A stretch of DNA of 64,000 bases, taken from NCBI GenBank assembly GCA_037954325.1, contig JBBMNZ010000009.1, positions 16,122,286-16,186,285 of the forward strand, in the 5' to 3' direction. Below the pieces are notes generated by a model that saw only the letters and a list, made by a program, of their open reading frames with translations, was not told the DNA's origin and did no database searches. Positions 32,660 through 45,070 of this stretch are shown piece by piece. This stretch comes from Fistularia commersonii. Taxonomy: Eukaryota > Chordata > Actinopteri > Syngnathiformes > Fistulariidae. Each line of letters begins with the position of its first letter. Within the stretch, counting starts at the first letter, position 1. The position numbers were made by a program, and so were the translations under genes.

Positions 32660-33745
32660 CGGCCTGGAGTCATTTGGGCTGCCTTTTTTTGGTCGAGGAA
32701 CAATAGTGGAGGACTTCAGGTAGCGTGGAACAGAGCACTGGGTTCGGGACTGGTTAAATACATCAGCTGGTCAGCACAATCTCTCAGAACCGTCCGGTCC
32801 AGCAGCTTTGCAGGGCTTCACTGCCCACAACGTACGCCTCACCTCGTATGCTTGCACTGCGAGAATGAGGCTACCGCTGGTGACCCCGCCTAAAAATGGG
32901 CAAAGAAGCAGTTTAACTCCTAAGGCCACTGCAGCGTCATCATGGGCCACCATGAGGTTGCTAGACCTTTAATTGATATTTTAGACTCCTTCCTTGTCAC
33001 ACAATCCCGTATATTTTTACTGCTTAACTGCTCCCCAGCCCTCTTCTCATACAACTCGGCCTCTCTGATGCCTTTCCTCATACTGACTCTGGCAGCCCTG
33101 AACTGAGCTTTATCTCCAGATGAGAAGGTACCGTTCCTGTCTTTTAGGAGCACTTCGACCTCCGCTTCTTCACAGGTTCTGGTTTGGATACACCCAAATT
33201 TGTTTGTCCACCATGACAGTGGCAACACAGTGTTAGATGGAACAAGACACAGTTGAGGTGTACACTTCCCAATCCTGGTCTTGAAAAATGTCCAGGTTGA
33301 GGTTTTCAAAACAGTCCTGCAGCTGCTGAGAAGCACCATCAACAGAAGGGAAACGATAAGGTAGGCTGAGATGGGGGAGCAGTGCAGCCCTGTAGCGTAG
33401 AAGTATTTTCTCCTCTGGTGGCACATTGAACATGGTGATGGAACTTGGGGAGCACTACCTTCTAATATGTGGTTAAGATCCCCTGCATACATATGGGCTA
33501 CCTCTGGATAGGTTTTCTGGTTCTGTTGGTGGCTAGTGGCATTGTGCAGATAGGTAAGGGCAGAGTTAGCATTAGAACTCGGTGCAATAAACACAGCATT
33601 CACGATGGCAACAGGAAACTCTTGTGGTAGAGACGAGGGTCTGCACTTGACAGTCATGTACTCCAAGTGTGAGGAGCAGTGGCTATCAATGATTGTGGCA
33701 TTGGTGCACCAGTTGTTCATGTAAATACACAGTCCCTTGCTCTTA
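32660..33745 (-). mobile_element. Rex1/CR1-like LINE, endonuclease to RT start, unit 2
   Basis: A 266-codon minus-strand frame (33720-32920) starts WCTNATIIDSHCSSHLEYMT, then VKCRPSSLPQEF, NANSALTYLH and LLKDRNGTFSSGDK, which is the APE endonuclease and linker of fish Rex1/CR1-like LINEs. Parts of the middle are in other frames. Further left, EVRRTLWAVKPCKAAGPDG is the start of RT. The 5' and 3' ends are missing. It is the most complete of the three copies together with unit 3. Confidence 0.72.
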
Positions 33746-33915
33746 CAGGAATAACTGTCTCTGTCATGGCAGTGAACTCAATTGCCAGGTCTGGAATGGA
33801 TGAGTGGAGCCACATCTCAAGTATCAGCGAAATACAACAGTCCTGGATGAGTCTGTTTGCGGCTATCTGTTACAGTCAGCACATCCATTTTATTTGTGAA
33901 AGATCTGCCATTTGA

Positions 33916-34510
33916 GATGAAGATGCTGGGAGGTGGAATCTGAAGGTGGGAGGTATGCTCTGGAAAGGAGAGGCTGTTTGCTCAACAAAATACATGAATA
34001 TGAATGAGAGGGACCCATGTGAAATGGTGAAGCAACGGAGTGGATCAAGAAAGTGCAGGATTTTATGTACTTAAGGGCAACTTCATAGAGAGTGTGCAGA
34101 AGAAGTGAAGAAATGTGTACAAGCAGTGTGGAGGAAGTGGAGTAAGGTGTCAAGTGATAAGAGCGTTAAAAGATGGAGGAGATGGTGGTAAGACCAGCCA
34201 TGCTCCCTGGTTTAGAGACAGAGGAGGGGACAGGAGGCAGCAGAGATGAATATGTGGAGGTATTCTTTGGGAGTGAGAAGGATAGAGAGGATCAGGAAGG
34301 AGGGGCAGCACATGTTCGATGTTTTGAAGATAAAGTCAGACCGAGATGGTCTGGATATGGACAGAGGAGGTATGGTGAAGATCTGGGTGGAAGGATGATG
34401 AGGTTCAAGGCCGAGGGAGATTTATGAATGAAGGGAGAAGAACAGGAAGTAAGTTGATGTGACAGTAGAGGATCCCGTGAAGGTCAGATGGAGGCAATGA
34501 TTGGACAATG
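33916..34510 (+). mobile_element. RTE-clade 3' fragment, unit 2
   Basis: Counterpart of 9163-9755: YALERRG-like, GLETEEGTGGSRDEYVEVFF and AAHVRCFEDKVRPRWSGYGQ, in mostly one frame but diverged. Confidence 0.65.
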
Positions 34511-35065
34511 AAGCGACCAAGTGTTTTTGGACAGTGGGAGGAGACCCCGGAGGAAAAAAAAAAGGCAGGAACCAGGAGAATGTGTCCTTCAGGAACAATT
34601 CAGTTTGTTTTCCTTATTTAAGAAGTTTATTTAGCGGAAAATAAGTGAACCTTAGAAACTCGTCCTGAAAGGAGCAGGAGTCCTGCTTCTGTCCTCTGGT
34701 GCCAACTTCAGGTCAGTTTTGTTCTGCTGATCTGACTCAACCGGAAATGAAACACTTACAACAGAGGCGAATTACCAGTTTGAGCCTCATGCTAACTGGC
34801 CAACATGCTAACGTTAAGAAGAGCGTGTTAGCATTACAGACAGAACTGAAGGGAGTCATAGAGAATTTATTTTTAGAAAAGAATCGAAAGGTTTCAGAAC
34901 GAAAGGCATTGATCGGGATCGTACAGGAGCTGCTACCTCGTAGAACATCGACAGTCCAGGTGGAGTTAATGTTCCTCAATTGTATCCAACGTGCGTGAGA
35001 CTTGGGCACAACATTTCACCCAAAGTTCAGTTAGAAAAGTTTACCCCCACTCCAAAAGTCCGGGA
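34511..35065. other. Downstream flank of DDX56 relic, unit 2
   Basis: Counterpart of 9756-10312. No gene recognised. Confidence 0.45.
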
Positions 35066-36085
35066 TCAGCTCGTCTTGCCCTTCCTGTTTATTCCTCCCG
35101 TGAAACAAAAGCTCTTCAGGGTTTTTTTTCCCCACGGCTGTTCTTCTGTAAGAGACACATTGAGCCAATACTCACACTGAAAATAATTTTGATTTTTGGT
35201 GATATCTGATTGGACTCCCGTTTTGGGGGATCGTCTCTTCTGATAGAGTTAAAGGTCAACAGGACTCAACCGGCCTCACCTTGAAAACGGCCTTGGCGAC
35301 TCCCTCTGATCGGGATGTCTCCTTCCTCTTATGCCTCCTCCTGCAGGACAGGGGGTCCAGCAACCCCTTTAGGGTCTCAGGAGCTGTAGAAATCAAAACA
35401 CCGAGTCAGTCGACAAGCGGTTACTGTTAGCATCCAGAAAATGGGGAGGGGGGCCTTACTGAGGTACTCTGGCACGTTACTAAGGTGGGGCTTGATGACA
35501 GCTGGTTGGAGGTCTTTGTCGTGACGCAGGAGCTGCAGGTCACGAGGGTTGTCCTCAAAGTACGTCTGAGGGAAAGAAGTGGGGTAGGGGCTGGTCAGGC
35601 TAGGAGATGAAGCTAAACCTAACAGCCGACCACCAGGGATCAATTTGCTCACCTTCAGCTTCTATGAGTTCAGCAGCTCCAGCTTGATCTCCTTTAGCCG
35701 AGCCTCGCGCACCATCTGCTTGGTCACTGCTTGGTCAACGCATTGCGTCCTGCAAACAGAAATACAGCAGGGAGGGTCAGGATCCCCCAGCCCTGAGGGA
35801 GGCCAAGCATCAGAGACAGTAACTCACCCTGCATCTGTACCGGAAGCCCTCAATCTCCTCCATCTTGAACTGGTACAGCTTTAGGGGGCACTCTGCATCA
35901 TCTGGAATCCAAAGTGCATTTAGCCTTCAAGACAGGTTCTCTCCTCATTCGTGTTTTCTCCGCACTTCTTGCCAAAAGGGCATGCTTCACCTCCAGTCAG
36001 CGTTTCCGCCACCTCCGACTGTAGTTGCTGCTCGCTGTGAGACACGAAGGACAGTGCCGTCCCTGGGTTGTCCGCTCTTGCCGTT
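35066..36085 (-). pseudogene. ddx56: DDX56 RNA helicase, last six exons, unit 2
   Basis: Exons in transcript order: 35991-36085, 35828-35901, 35653-35749, 35460-35565, 35280-35383, 35066-35145. Motif VI keeps the normal GRTARADNPGTALSF, and QLLRHDKDLQ is closer to other DDX56 proteins than unit 1's QLLGHD. The 7-bp net insertion and TGA after DAMR are shared with unit 1. This copy also has a TAG in LNSEKLK (the Glu codon) and 2 extra bases in the last exon. It is a truncated pseudogene. Confidence 0.87.
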
Positions 36086-36361
36086 CTGCCAGGATTAACA
36101 CACATGCAGGTGATTTCCTGCCATTTTTACTTTCTGGGAGAAGTTCCTGAGGGTTCTTCACAAGGTTTAGGTCATTGCATACTAACTTTATTGGCGCTTT
36201 TCTCAATTGCTTTCAATCTTTACACTTTGCACTTCCCTGACAACTGTTTGGTCAGTCCCTGCCAGTTTCCTGCAAGTATTCCGGTAGAAAGCTTATAATA
36301 AGCATTAAGGCTAGCTGTTAGCTATTATGCCACAGGCTTACTCTTCTGAAGGATAGCAGCA
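36086..36361. other. Broken intron between DDX56 exon and satellite, unit 2
   Basis: Counterpart of 11332-11595. Nothing else recognised. Confidence 0.5.
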
Positions 36362-39028
36362 ACGGGGCGCGAGGGGCTACGGGTGGGAGGGCATGCGGGG
36401 CTCCTGGGGTGCGATGGGAGGGCAAGCAGGAATCCCAGCGACAGGGCGCTTGAGGCTCCCGGCATTTGGGGAGAGGGCGTGCGGGGTTCCTGGTGACAGG
36501 GTGCTTGGATATCCTGGTGAAGGGTGCGTGGGGCTCCCGGTGTCCAAGGGTAGGTTGCGCGTGGCTCCCAGATCTCGCGGGGTGCAGCGACAGGGCGCTC
36601 AGGGATGCCGGGGAGCGGCAACAGGGCGTTTGGGGATCCTGGGTGCAGCGACAGGGCGTGTGGGGATCCCAGGTTGCGGGGCTACTTGGGTCCAGCAACA
36701 AGATTCCTGGCGTCAGGGCGTGCTGGGCTCCCAGCGTCTGGGGGGGGAGGGTGCGCATGGCTCCCTGGGCTCCTGGGGTTCAGCATCAGCCCGCATGGCT
36801 CTCTGGGCTCCAGCATCAGCCCGCATGGCTCCCTGGGCTCCAGCATCAGGGCGCGCGGGGTTCCCAGTGACAGGACGTGCTGGGCTCCCAGGGTGCGGCA
36901 GGAATCCCGATGACTAGGTTCCTGAGACTCCCCGCATCCAGAGGGTGGGGCTGGGCTCCTGGGGTCCAGCAATAAGGCGCGAAATGTTCCCGGCATCAGG
37001 GCGCATGGCTCCCAGAGCTCCTGGGGTTCCTGGTGACAGGGCGCTCAGGGATCCCGGGGTGCTGCGACAGGGCGTGCGGCGATCCCAAGTTGCGGGGCTA
37101 CTTGGGTCCAGCAACAAGATTCCTGGCGTCAGGGCGTGCTGGGCTCCCAGCGTCTGGGGGGGGAGGGCGCGCATGGCTCCCTGGGCTCCTGGGGTCCAGC
37201 ATCAGCCCGCATGGCTTTCTGGGCTCCAGCATCAGGGCGCTGGGCTCCAGCATCAGGGCGCGCGGGGTTCCCAGTGACAGGACGTGCTGGGCTCCCAGGG
37301 TGCGGCAGGAATCCCGATGACTAGGTTCCTGAGACTCCCCGCATCCAGAGGGTGGGGCTGGGCTCCTGGGGTCCAGCAATAAGGCGCGAAATGTTCCCGG
37401 CATCAGGGCGCATGGCTCCCAGAGCTCCTGGGGTTCCTGGTGACAGGGGGCTCAGGGATCCCGGGGTGCTGCGACAGGGCGTGCGGCGATCCCAAGTTGC
37501 GGGGCTACTTGGGTCCAGCAACAAGATTCCTGGCGTCAGGGCGTGCTGGGCTCCCAGCGTCTGGGGGGGGAGGGCGCGCATGGCTCCCTGGGCCCCAGCA
37601 TCAGGGTGCGCGGGGTCCCAGAGCTCCTGGGGTTCCTGGTGACAGGGCGCGCAGGAATCCATGTGACATGGCGTGCGGGAATCCATGTGACAGGGCGCAT
37701 GGGAATCCTGGTGACAGAGTGCCCGGGGTTAAGGGGCATGCGGCTTCCGGAGCTCCAGGAGTCCAGCAACAGGGCGCGCAGGGTTCCTGTTGACAGGGTG
37801 CTCGGGAATCGTGATGAAGGGTGCGCGGGGCTTCCGGCGTCTGGGGGTGGTGGGCTTACGACTCCCGGAGCCCTTGGGGTCCAGCATCAGCACGCGCGGG
37901 GTTCCCAGAGACAGCACGCAGTGGGCTCTTGGGGTCCAGCATCAGCACATGCGGGGTTTCCCAAGAACAGGACGCAGTGGGCTCCCGGGGAGAGACGACA
38001 GGGCGCGCAGGGATCCTGGCATGCGGGGCTCCTGGCATCTGGGGGAGAGGGGGCCCATTGCTCCCTGGGCTCCTGGGGTCCAGCATCAGGCCGAATGGCT
38101 CCCTGGGCTCCAGCATCAGGGGCACGTGGGGTTCCAAGTTACATGACGCACTGGGCTCCCAGGGTGCGGCAGGAATCCCAGTTACAGGGTGCCTGAAACT
38201 CCCGGCTTCCGGAGGGTGGGGTGGGGCTCCGGTAACAAGGCGCGCAATGTTCCTGGCATCAGGGCGCGTGACTCCCAGAACTCCTGGGGTTCCTGGTGAC
38301 AGGGCGCACAGGAATCCATGTGACATGGCGCGTGGGAATCCATGTGACAGGGTGCATGGGAATCCTGGTGACAGAGTGCAAGGGCCCCCGGCGCCCGGTT
38401 AAGGGGCATGCGGCTCCCGGAGCTCCAGGAGTCCAGCAACAGGGCGCGCAGGGTTCCTGTTGACAGGGTGCTCGGGAATCCTGATGAAGGTTGAACGGGG
38501 CTTCCGGCGTCTGGGGGTGGGGGGCGCACGACTCCCGGAGCCCTTGGGGTCCAGCATCAGCACACGCGGGGTTTCCCAAGAACAGAACGCAGTGGGCTCC
38601 CGGGGTGAGGCGACAGGGCGCGCAGGGATCCTGGCGTGCGGGGCTCCTGGCATCTGGGGGGGAGGGGGCCCATTTCTCCCTGGGCTCCAGCAGCAGGCCG
38701 CATGGCTCCCTGGGCTCCAGCATCAGGGCACATGGGGTTCCCAGTGACAGGACGCACTGGGCTCCCAGGGTGCGGCAGGAATCCCGGTTACAGGGTGCCT
38801 GAAACTCCCAGCTTCCGGAGGGTGGGGCGGGGCTCCTGGGGTCCGGTAATAAGGCGCACAATGTTCCTGGCATCAGGGTGCGTGGCTCCCGGAGCTCCTG
38901 GGGTCCAGCAACAGGGCACGCGGGGTTCCTGGGGACAGGGCGCACGGGAATCCTGGTGAAAGAGTGCACGGGGGTCCCAGCGCCCGGGGTTAAGGGGCAC
39001 TCGGCTCCCAGAGCTCCTGGAGTCCCAT
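36362..39028. repeat. Expanded GC-rich minisatellite, unit 2
   Basis: About 2.7 kb, 1 kb longer than in unit 1. Internal higher-order copies are visible: the segment from gaaatgttcccggcatcagg at 36981 repeats at 37388 (407-bp period), and ggttcctggtgacagggcgc at 37631 recurs at 38288 (657 bp). Expansion therefore happened after the unit was duplicated. Confidence 0.93.
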
Positions 39029-39831
39029 CCTGCTCAGAGACTGAACTCTAAAAATTAGTCCTTCAATGTGAGCAGGTGTGAGAAGTGTTTTCCACAAGTC
39101 TTGTCAGTCTACTACAAGTAGTTTAACTGCCTTGAGGGAATCCAAAACTAAAAAGTCCTCCAGGAGGAGGCTAGTTCCTCATCAAAAATCAAGCAGTATC
39201 TCAGGGTCATTAGCAAAATTGTAATGCTGGAAAGGCCTGTCCTTTTGGTGATTTAAAATGAATTGCATTCTATATTTGTTTCATTTTATAGGGTCAATAG
39301 TGACACTTGTGCTGTGAGAGACTTGTGAGAGACTTGAAGGGCTGTTTCTTTTCTTGCTTAAGCTATGGCATTCATCCTGTGGAAGTTATACAGGGGTTTC
39401 TATGAACTGAGTATTATATATTTTTGCTCGCTTGGTAATTTTTTAATTAACAAATATATACACAGGAAGTCATTTAGCCAGGGGTAGCATATACACATGT
39501 ATACACATACACACAAAAATTAAACAATTTTTTCCGAAATAAAGTTATTTTTGAACCGGGGTTTTGAAGTCCATTTATAACGGTGCCGTATTCATACATT
39601 TCCTGTAGAAAGACTGAAGTTTTGTTTGCTGTTAGTCCATTTTCTTTTATGAATGTGAAATTTTCCAAAAAATAGAACAAGTTTTACAAAAAAAAAAAAA
39701 ATGAAGTCCTTTTCCTTGGTGTGGTCTTCATCAAAAAGAAAAATGCCCTTACCCAGCTGTTGCAGTGAGAATCCAATTCTCCTCTTGATAAAGGCTTGCA
39801 GATTTAACCAGAATATTTGTGAATACACAAT
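39029..39831. other. No gene recognised, unit 2
   Basis: Counterpart of 13273-14084. Confidence 0.5.
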
Positions 39832-41625
39832 GATGCAGCCTCAGGGCAGCACGGGCCAGTGTCTCCTTGAGCCAAAACCAAACATGCAAATCAAACTTAA
39901 TAATCTCATACGGGATCTGTCAAGGCCCGGGTCAACGACTGCCATTGGCACCGATGACCTACAGGATACCATTGAAACTGGGCTACTGTAGGTCAAAGAG
40001 GGAGAGGAGGAAGGTGTGTTCAGAAGCGGAGAGTGAAGAGGAAAGGCAAGAGTCTGGGTCTGGGACTAGGGACTTTGAATACAGGGACTATGACAGGAAA
40101 AGGTAGAGAGTTGGTCGACATGATGCAGAGAAGGGAGGTGGATATACTGTGTGTCCAAGAGACCAGGTGGAAAGGAAGTAAGGCTGGAAGCTTAGGAGCA
40201 GGCTTTAAATTGTACTATCATGGTACTGACAGGAAAATAAATGAAGTAGGACTTATCTTGAAGAAGGAGTTTGTTAGGAATATTGTGTTGGTGAAAAGAA
40301 TGCCAGACACACTTATGAGTCTGAAAATGGAAATTGAAGGTGTGATGCTCAATGCTGTTAGCGTCTATGTCCTGCAGGTAGGATGTGAGTTGGAGGAGAA
40401 GGAGAAGTTCTGGAAGGAGATGAATGAAGTGATGCAGAATATCCCCAGAGATGAGATAGTGGTAATTGGTGCCAACTTCAATGGGCTTGTTGGTGAGGGC
40501 AATAGAGGGGATGAAGAAGTTATGGGCAGATTTGGTATACAGGATAGGATCACAGAGGGACAGATGGTGGTAGACTCTGCAAAAAGGATGGGAATGGTTG
40601 TAGTGAACACTTTTTTCCAGAAGACAGGAACATAGGGTGGGTGAGAGCATACCCAGACAGCATAGGATGGTGGTTTGTAGGATGACTCTGGGGACAAGGA
40701 CGATCAAGAAGACAAAGGCAGAGCAGAGGACAAAGTGGTGGAAGCTGAAAAGGGAGAAGTGTTGTATGGTTTTCAGGGGGGAACTGAGAAAGGCTCTAGG
40801 TGGTCAGGGAGAGCTTGGAGATGATTGGACAACTACAGCTAAGGTTATCAGAGAGACAGGTAGGAGAGTACTTGGTGTATCATTTGGGAGGAAAGTACAT
40901 AAGGACACTTAGTGGGGGAATGAGGAAGTGCAGGAATATATACAGAGAAAGTGGTCAGCAAAGAAGCGGGACACCGAGGGGAGTGAGGAGAACAGACAGG
41001 AGTACAGGGCAATACTGCGTAAAGATAGAGGTAGCAAAAGCAAAACAAAGGGAGTATGATGACTTGTATGCTTGGATGAACAGCAAGGAGGGAGAGAATG
41101 ATCAATACAGGTTGGCAAAACAGAGAAATGAATATGGAAAGGATATACAACAGATCCGGGTGATTAAGGATAGTGAGGGAAATGTATTGACAGATGCTAG
41201 AAGAGTGATGTGAAGATAGGAGGAGTACTTGGAAGTGCTGATGAATGAGGGAAATGAAAGAGAGACAAGGGTAGAAGAGGTGACTATTGTAGACCACAAA
41301 GTAGCAGAGATTAGTAAAAGTGAAGTGAGGAAGGCATTGAAGTCAGCTGGTCTCGATGATATAGCTGTGGAGGTGTGGAAGTGTCTAGGAGAAGCAGCGG
41401 TAGAGTTTTTGACTATATTATTTAACAGGATCTTACACAGTAAGAAGATGCCCGAAGAATGGAGACGAAGTGCGATGGTGCCCATTTTTAAGAATATCGG
41501 GGATGTGCAGAATTGCGGCAACTATGGAGGGACAATGTTGATGAGACATACAATGAAGTTATGGGAAAGCGTAGTGACTAAGAGCAAAAGTCAGCCTTTG
41601 TGAGCAGCAGTATGACTTCTGGACT
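39832..41625 (+). mobile_element. RTE-clade LINE, 5' end to mid-RT, unit 2
   Basis: Better kept than in unit 1. One 200-codon frame (40033-40635) spans GRELVDMMQRREVDILCVQE through SVYVLQVGCELEEKEKFW to GANFNGLVGEGNRGDEEVMG. A frameshift follows near 40620 (KTGT then stop). The RT start (AVEVWKCLGEAAVEFL) is in a later frame. It ends at the tail of the opposite RTE. Confidence 0.82.
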
Positions 41626-43045
41626 TCTTCTTCTTCTTTTGGCTTTTCCCTTCAGGGGTCGCCACAGCGAATCAACTCTCTCCCACTAACCCTATTCTCT
41701 GTATCCTCCTCTCTCACACCAACTACCTTCATATTCTCTCTTACTACGTCCATAAATCTTCTCTTTGGTCTTCCTCAAGACCTCTTGCCTGGCAGCTCCA
41801 ATTCCAGCATCCGTCTACCAATATATTCTCTATCCCTCCTCTGTCCATGACCCAACCATCTCAGTCTGGCTTCTCTGACCTTCTCTCCAAAACATCTAAC
41901 ATGTGCTGTTCCTCTGATAGACTCATCCCTGATCCTGTCTATCCTGGTCACTCCCAAAGAGAACCTCAACATCTTCATCTCTGCAACCTCTAGTTCTGCC
42001 TGCTGTCTTGGACACTTTTCCCCACCCATTCCAACCTGCTTGGACCTGTCTCTTCACCTCTTTTCCACACTCTCCTTTGCTCTGGTCTGTTGACCCTAAG
42101 TACCTGAAATCCTCCAGCTTTTTGATCTCCACTCCCTGTAGCCTCACCGTTCCACCCGAGTTCCTCTCATTCACACACATATATTCTGTCTTGCTGCGAC
42201 TAACTTTCATTCCTCTCCTTTCCAGAGCATACCTCCTCCTCTACCTGCTGTCTGCTCTCACTACAGATCACAATGTCATCAGCAAACATCATGGTCCGTG
42301 GGGATTCCTGTCTAACCTCATCTGTCAGCCTGTCCATGACCATTGCGAACAAGAAGTTGCTCAGAGATGATCCCTGATGGAGTCCCACTTCCACCTTGAA
42401 CTCCTCTGTTACCCCTACAACACACTGTACTTGTATCTCACAGCTAGCATATATGTCCTGCACCAGTTTAACATACTTCTCAGCCACTCCAGACTTCCTC
42501 ATACAATACCAGAGCTCCTCTCTTGGCACCCTGTCATATGCTTTTTCTAGGTCTACAAAAACAAAATGCAGCTCCCTCTGGCCTTCTCTGTACTTTTCTA
42601 TTAGCATTCTCAACGCAAATACTGCATCTGTAGTCCTCTTCCTACGCATGAGGCCATACTGCTGTTCACAAATGCTGACTTCTGCTCTCAGTCTAGTTTC
42701 CACTACTCTTTCCCATAACTTCATTGTATGGCTCATCAACTTTATCCCTCTATAGTTGCCGCAATTCTGCACATCCCCTTTATTCTTTAAAATAGGCACC
42801 ATCACACTTTGTCTCCATTCTTCAGGCATCTTCTCACTATTTAAGATCCTGTTGAATAATCTAGTCAGAAAATCTACCGCTGCCTCTCCTAGACACTTCC
42901 ACACCTCCACAGGTATATCCTCAGGACCAACTGCTTTTCCACTCTTCATCCTCTTCAATGCCATCCTCACTTCACTTTTACTAATTTGTGGTCTACAATA
43001 GTCCCCTCTTCTACTCTTGCCTCTCTTTCATTGAGACAACATAAT
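41626..43045 (-). mobile_element. RTE-clade LINE, RT to 3' tail, unit 2
   Basis: A 256-codon minus-strand frame (42970-42200) covers RT continuously: MKSGKAVGPEDIPVEVWK, VDLEKAYDRVPREELWY, then CQ-region QGSSLSNFLFAMVMDRLTD and MMFADDIVICSES. The C-terminus (RGTAHVRCFGEKVREARLRW) follows in other frames, with about 115 bp deleted near 42008. The 3' tail (ttcttcttcttttggc, aggggtcgccacagcgaatc) abuts the plus-strand RTE. Confidence 0.85.
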
Positions 43046-43249
43046 GGAACAGTAAGGGTGAAAAATACACAACCAGATCTTAATGACAGTATAAGTAGAG
43101 CGACAATAGCAATAACAAGAATAAGAATAAACAAAAATAGGCAGAATGTGTGCGGCCTGGGACGAGCAAGAGTAAGAAAGACAGCAGAGTTAGGGCATGA
43201 CATGTACATGGGTGAGGTAGTGAGATTGTGGAAGCAGCACAGATGCACC
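43046..43249. other. AT-rich spacer, unit 2
   Basis: Counterpart of 17396-17640. A possible LINE 3' UTR. Confidence 0.35.
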
Positions 43250-44310
43250 TCAGGCTGGTCAGAGTTGTGTGTCGTCCATACTGTTGTTCTCCAGGCACAA
43301 AGGAGCGTCTAAAGCATTTTGGTTCTGCTTTCGGGGTGAGATGAACCGTTGGCTGAAGGAGCATCCCATCAGCAACAGTTCGTGGTGCAGGGGATGGGAA
43401 GGATTGTTCAGGATCACTCCCAATTTGTCCTTCACCTTCCCCACTGCCCCCCATTGAAGATGGTACATCTCTGATTCTTCCGAAAGCCCACAACCACCTC
43501 CTTGGTCTTGGAGATGTTGACTAGGAAGTGGTTCTGGTCTCTGGTTGATGCATCCAACAATGGAAGAGTCATCTGAGAACTTCTGCAGGTGGTAGGAACT
43601 GGAGTTGTACTGGAAGGTGGAGAAGAGGGTGAAGAGGAATGGAGACAGGACAGTACCTTGGGTACTCCTGTGCTGCACGCCATAGCCTCGGAAACACACC
43701 CATCCACCCTGACATACTGCAGCAGTCCTATTAGGTAATGCAGGATCCAGGCAGTGATGTGAGGGTGAAGTTGCATACTCTGCAGCTTGTCCTTGAGGAG
43801 GGTGGGTTGACGGCACTGTTGAAGTCACTGGAAAAGTCAAAAAAGGTGACTCTCCCATTGCTTACTGTACCCTTCAGATGAGATAGGGCTCTATGAGTGA
43901 GAGAGATGAGTGCATCCTCCACACCCATGTACTGCCTGTGCCTCCCATAGTTTCCCCATCATCTCCGTCTGGACAGCCCTGAGGGTCTGGTGGTCCTTAG
44001 CCATGAAGGCTCTCTTCTTCTTGTTGTTAAGGAGGCCTTTGATGTCCTTGTTGATCCATGTCTTGTTTTTATTGAAACAACAGATCTTTTATTGTGATAT
44101 AGTCTGTTATGCAACGGGAGAGGCCCTTGATGTTGTCACCAAAGTCCTTTCAAAAAGGCTCCAGTCGGTGGCGTTGAAGCACTCCTACAATGCCTTCTCT
44201 GTGGCTTTGGACCAGATCTTCACAGACCTGGTGCTGGCCGCCTGCTGCTTCACCACCAGTGTCCACGAGTACCAGGTTATGGTGCGAGTTGCAAGGGGGG
44301 CGGGGGGGGC
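43250..44310 (-). mobile_element. Rex1/CR1-like LINE fragment, unit 2
   Basis: Same order of motifs as 17641-18640: LLECFNATDW-like region, then MGVEDALISLTHRALSHLKG, FFDFSSDFN, QGTVLSPFLFTLFS and LQKFSDDSSIVGCI. Frameshifted. Confidence 0.7.
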
Positions 44311-44430
44311 TATAGGAACTATGACAGGAAAAGGTAGAGAGTTGGTCGACATGATGCAGAGAAGGAAGGTGGATATATTGTGTGTCCAGGAGACCAGGTG
44401 GAATGGAAGTAAGGCTAGAAGCTGAGGAGC
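44311..44430 (+). mobile_element. RTE endonuclease start fragment, unit 2
   Basis: GKGRELVDMMQRRKVDILCV and QETRWNGSKARS, then TGA. Counterpart of 18641-18765. Confidence 0.75.
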
Positions 44431-44620
44431 AGGCTTCTTATTGCCTTTAGTATTGGCAGGAGGAACACCGTGGCAAACAACACAGTGCATTAGAGAAACG
44501 GTATCTAGTCACACACGTGAAAGAAGAGTGGACAGGTCAATAAATAAGTTAAGGAAATAAAGAGACAGAATTAAAGATAGTAGGAGCTGCTGCAACAGGC
44601 TGCTGTCCTCCAGCAGCATT
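44431..44620. other. Unassigned junction sequence, unit 2
   Basis: Counterpart of 18766-18959, near-identical. Confidence 0.4.
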
Positions 44621-44807
44621 TTGAAAAAACAAAAGAGGTGGAAGCGGCTTCTGTGAACACACAACATGTGGTCAAAGGACCTCTCAATGGAGGTGAAACA
44701 GACCAACCTGAGGCCGAGAAAAGAGATAGCAGAAATGTTAAAAGTAGCCAAATCTGAAAAAAAAAAGTGCACTGGTGAGTTTGGGAACTTAAAAAGGGCC
44801 TTAGCTT
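44621..44807 (+). pseudogene. Tc1 transposase 5' part, deleted at LINE border, unit 2
   Basis: The same Tc1 N-terminal stretch as 18960-19218, but it stops at gccttagctt. A deletion of about 220 bp removed the rest of this Tc1 half and the first bases of the LINE. Confidence 0.72.
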
Positions 44808-45070
44808 AGTGCTCTGACAAAGGTTAGAGCACTGCTTGCAAAACTGTAGCACAACGCTTGTCTCTGTGCGGTAAAAGCTGCTTTACGTTTGCATCACTCT
44901 CGCCATCACTCTCCACCGGCAACTTGCTAGCAGCTAGCCACTACTAGCTGATCGACCTGCGGCCCCGCGCATAACTGCCCGGCTCCCTGCCTACCTCCCC
45001 GTGGTTCCGTTACGCGGCGTGTTCGCCGCCCACGGGGCTGGAGGTAAGAGAGAGCCTGCTGATTTTCACT

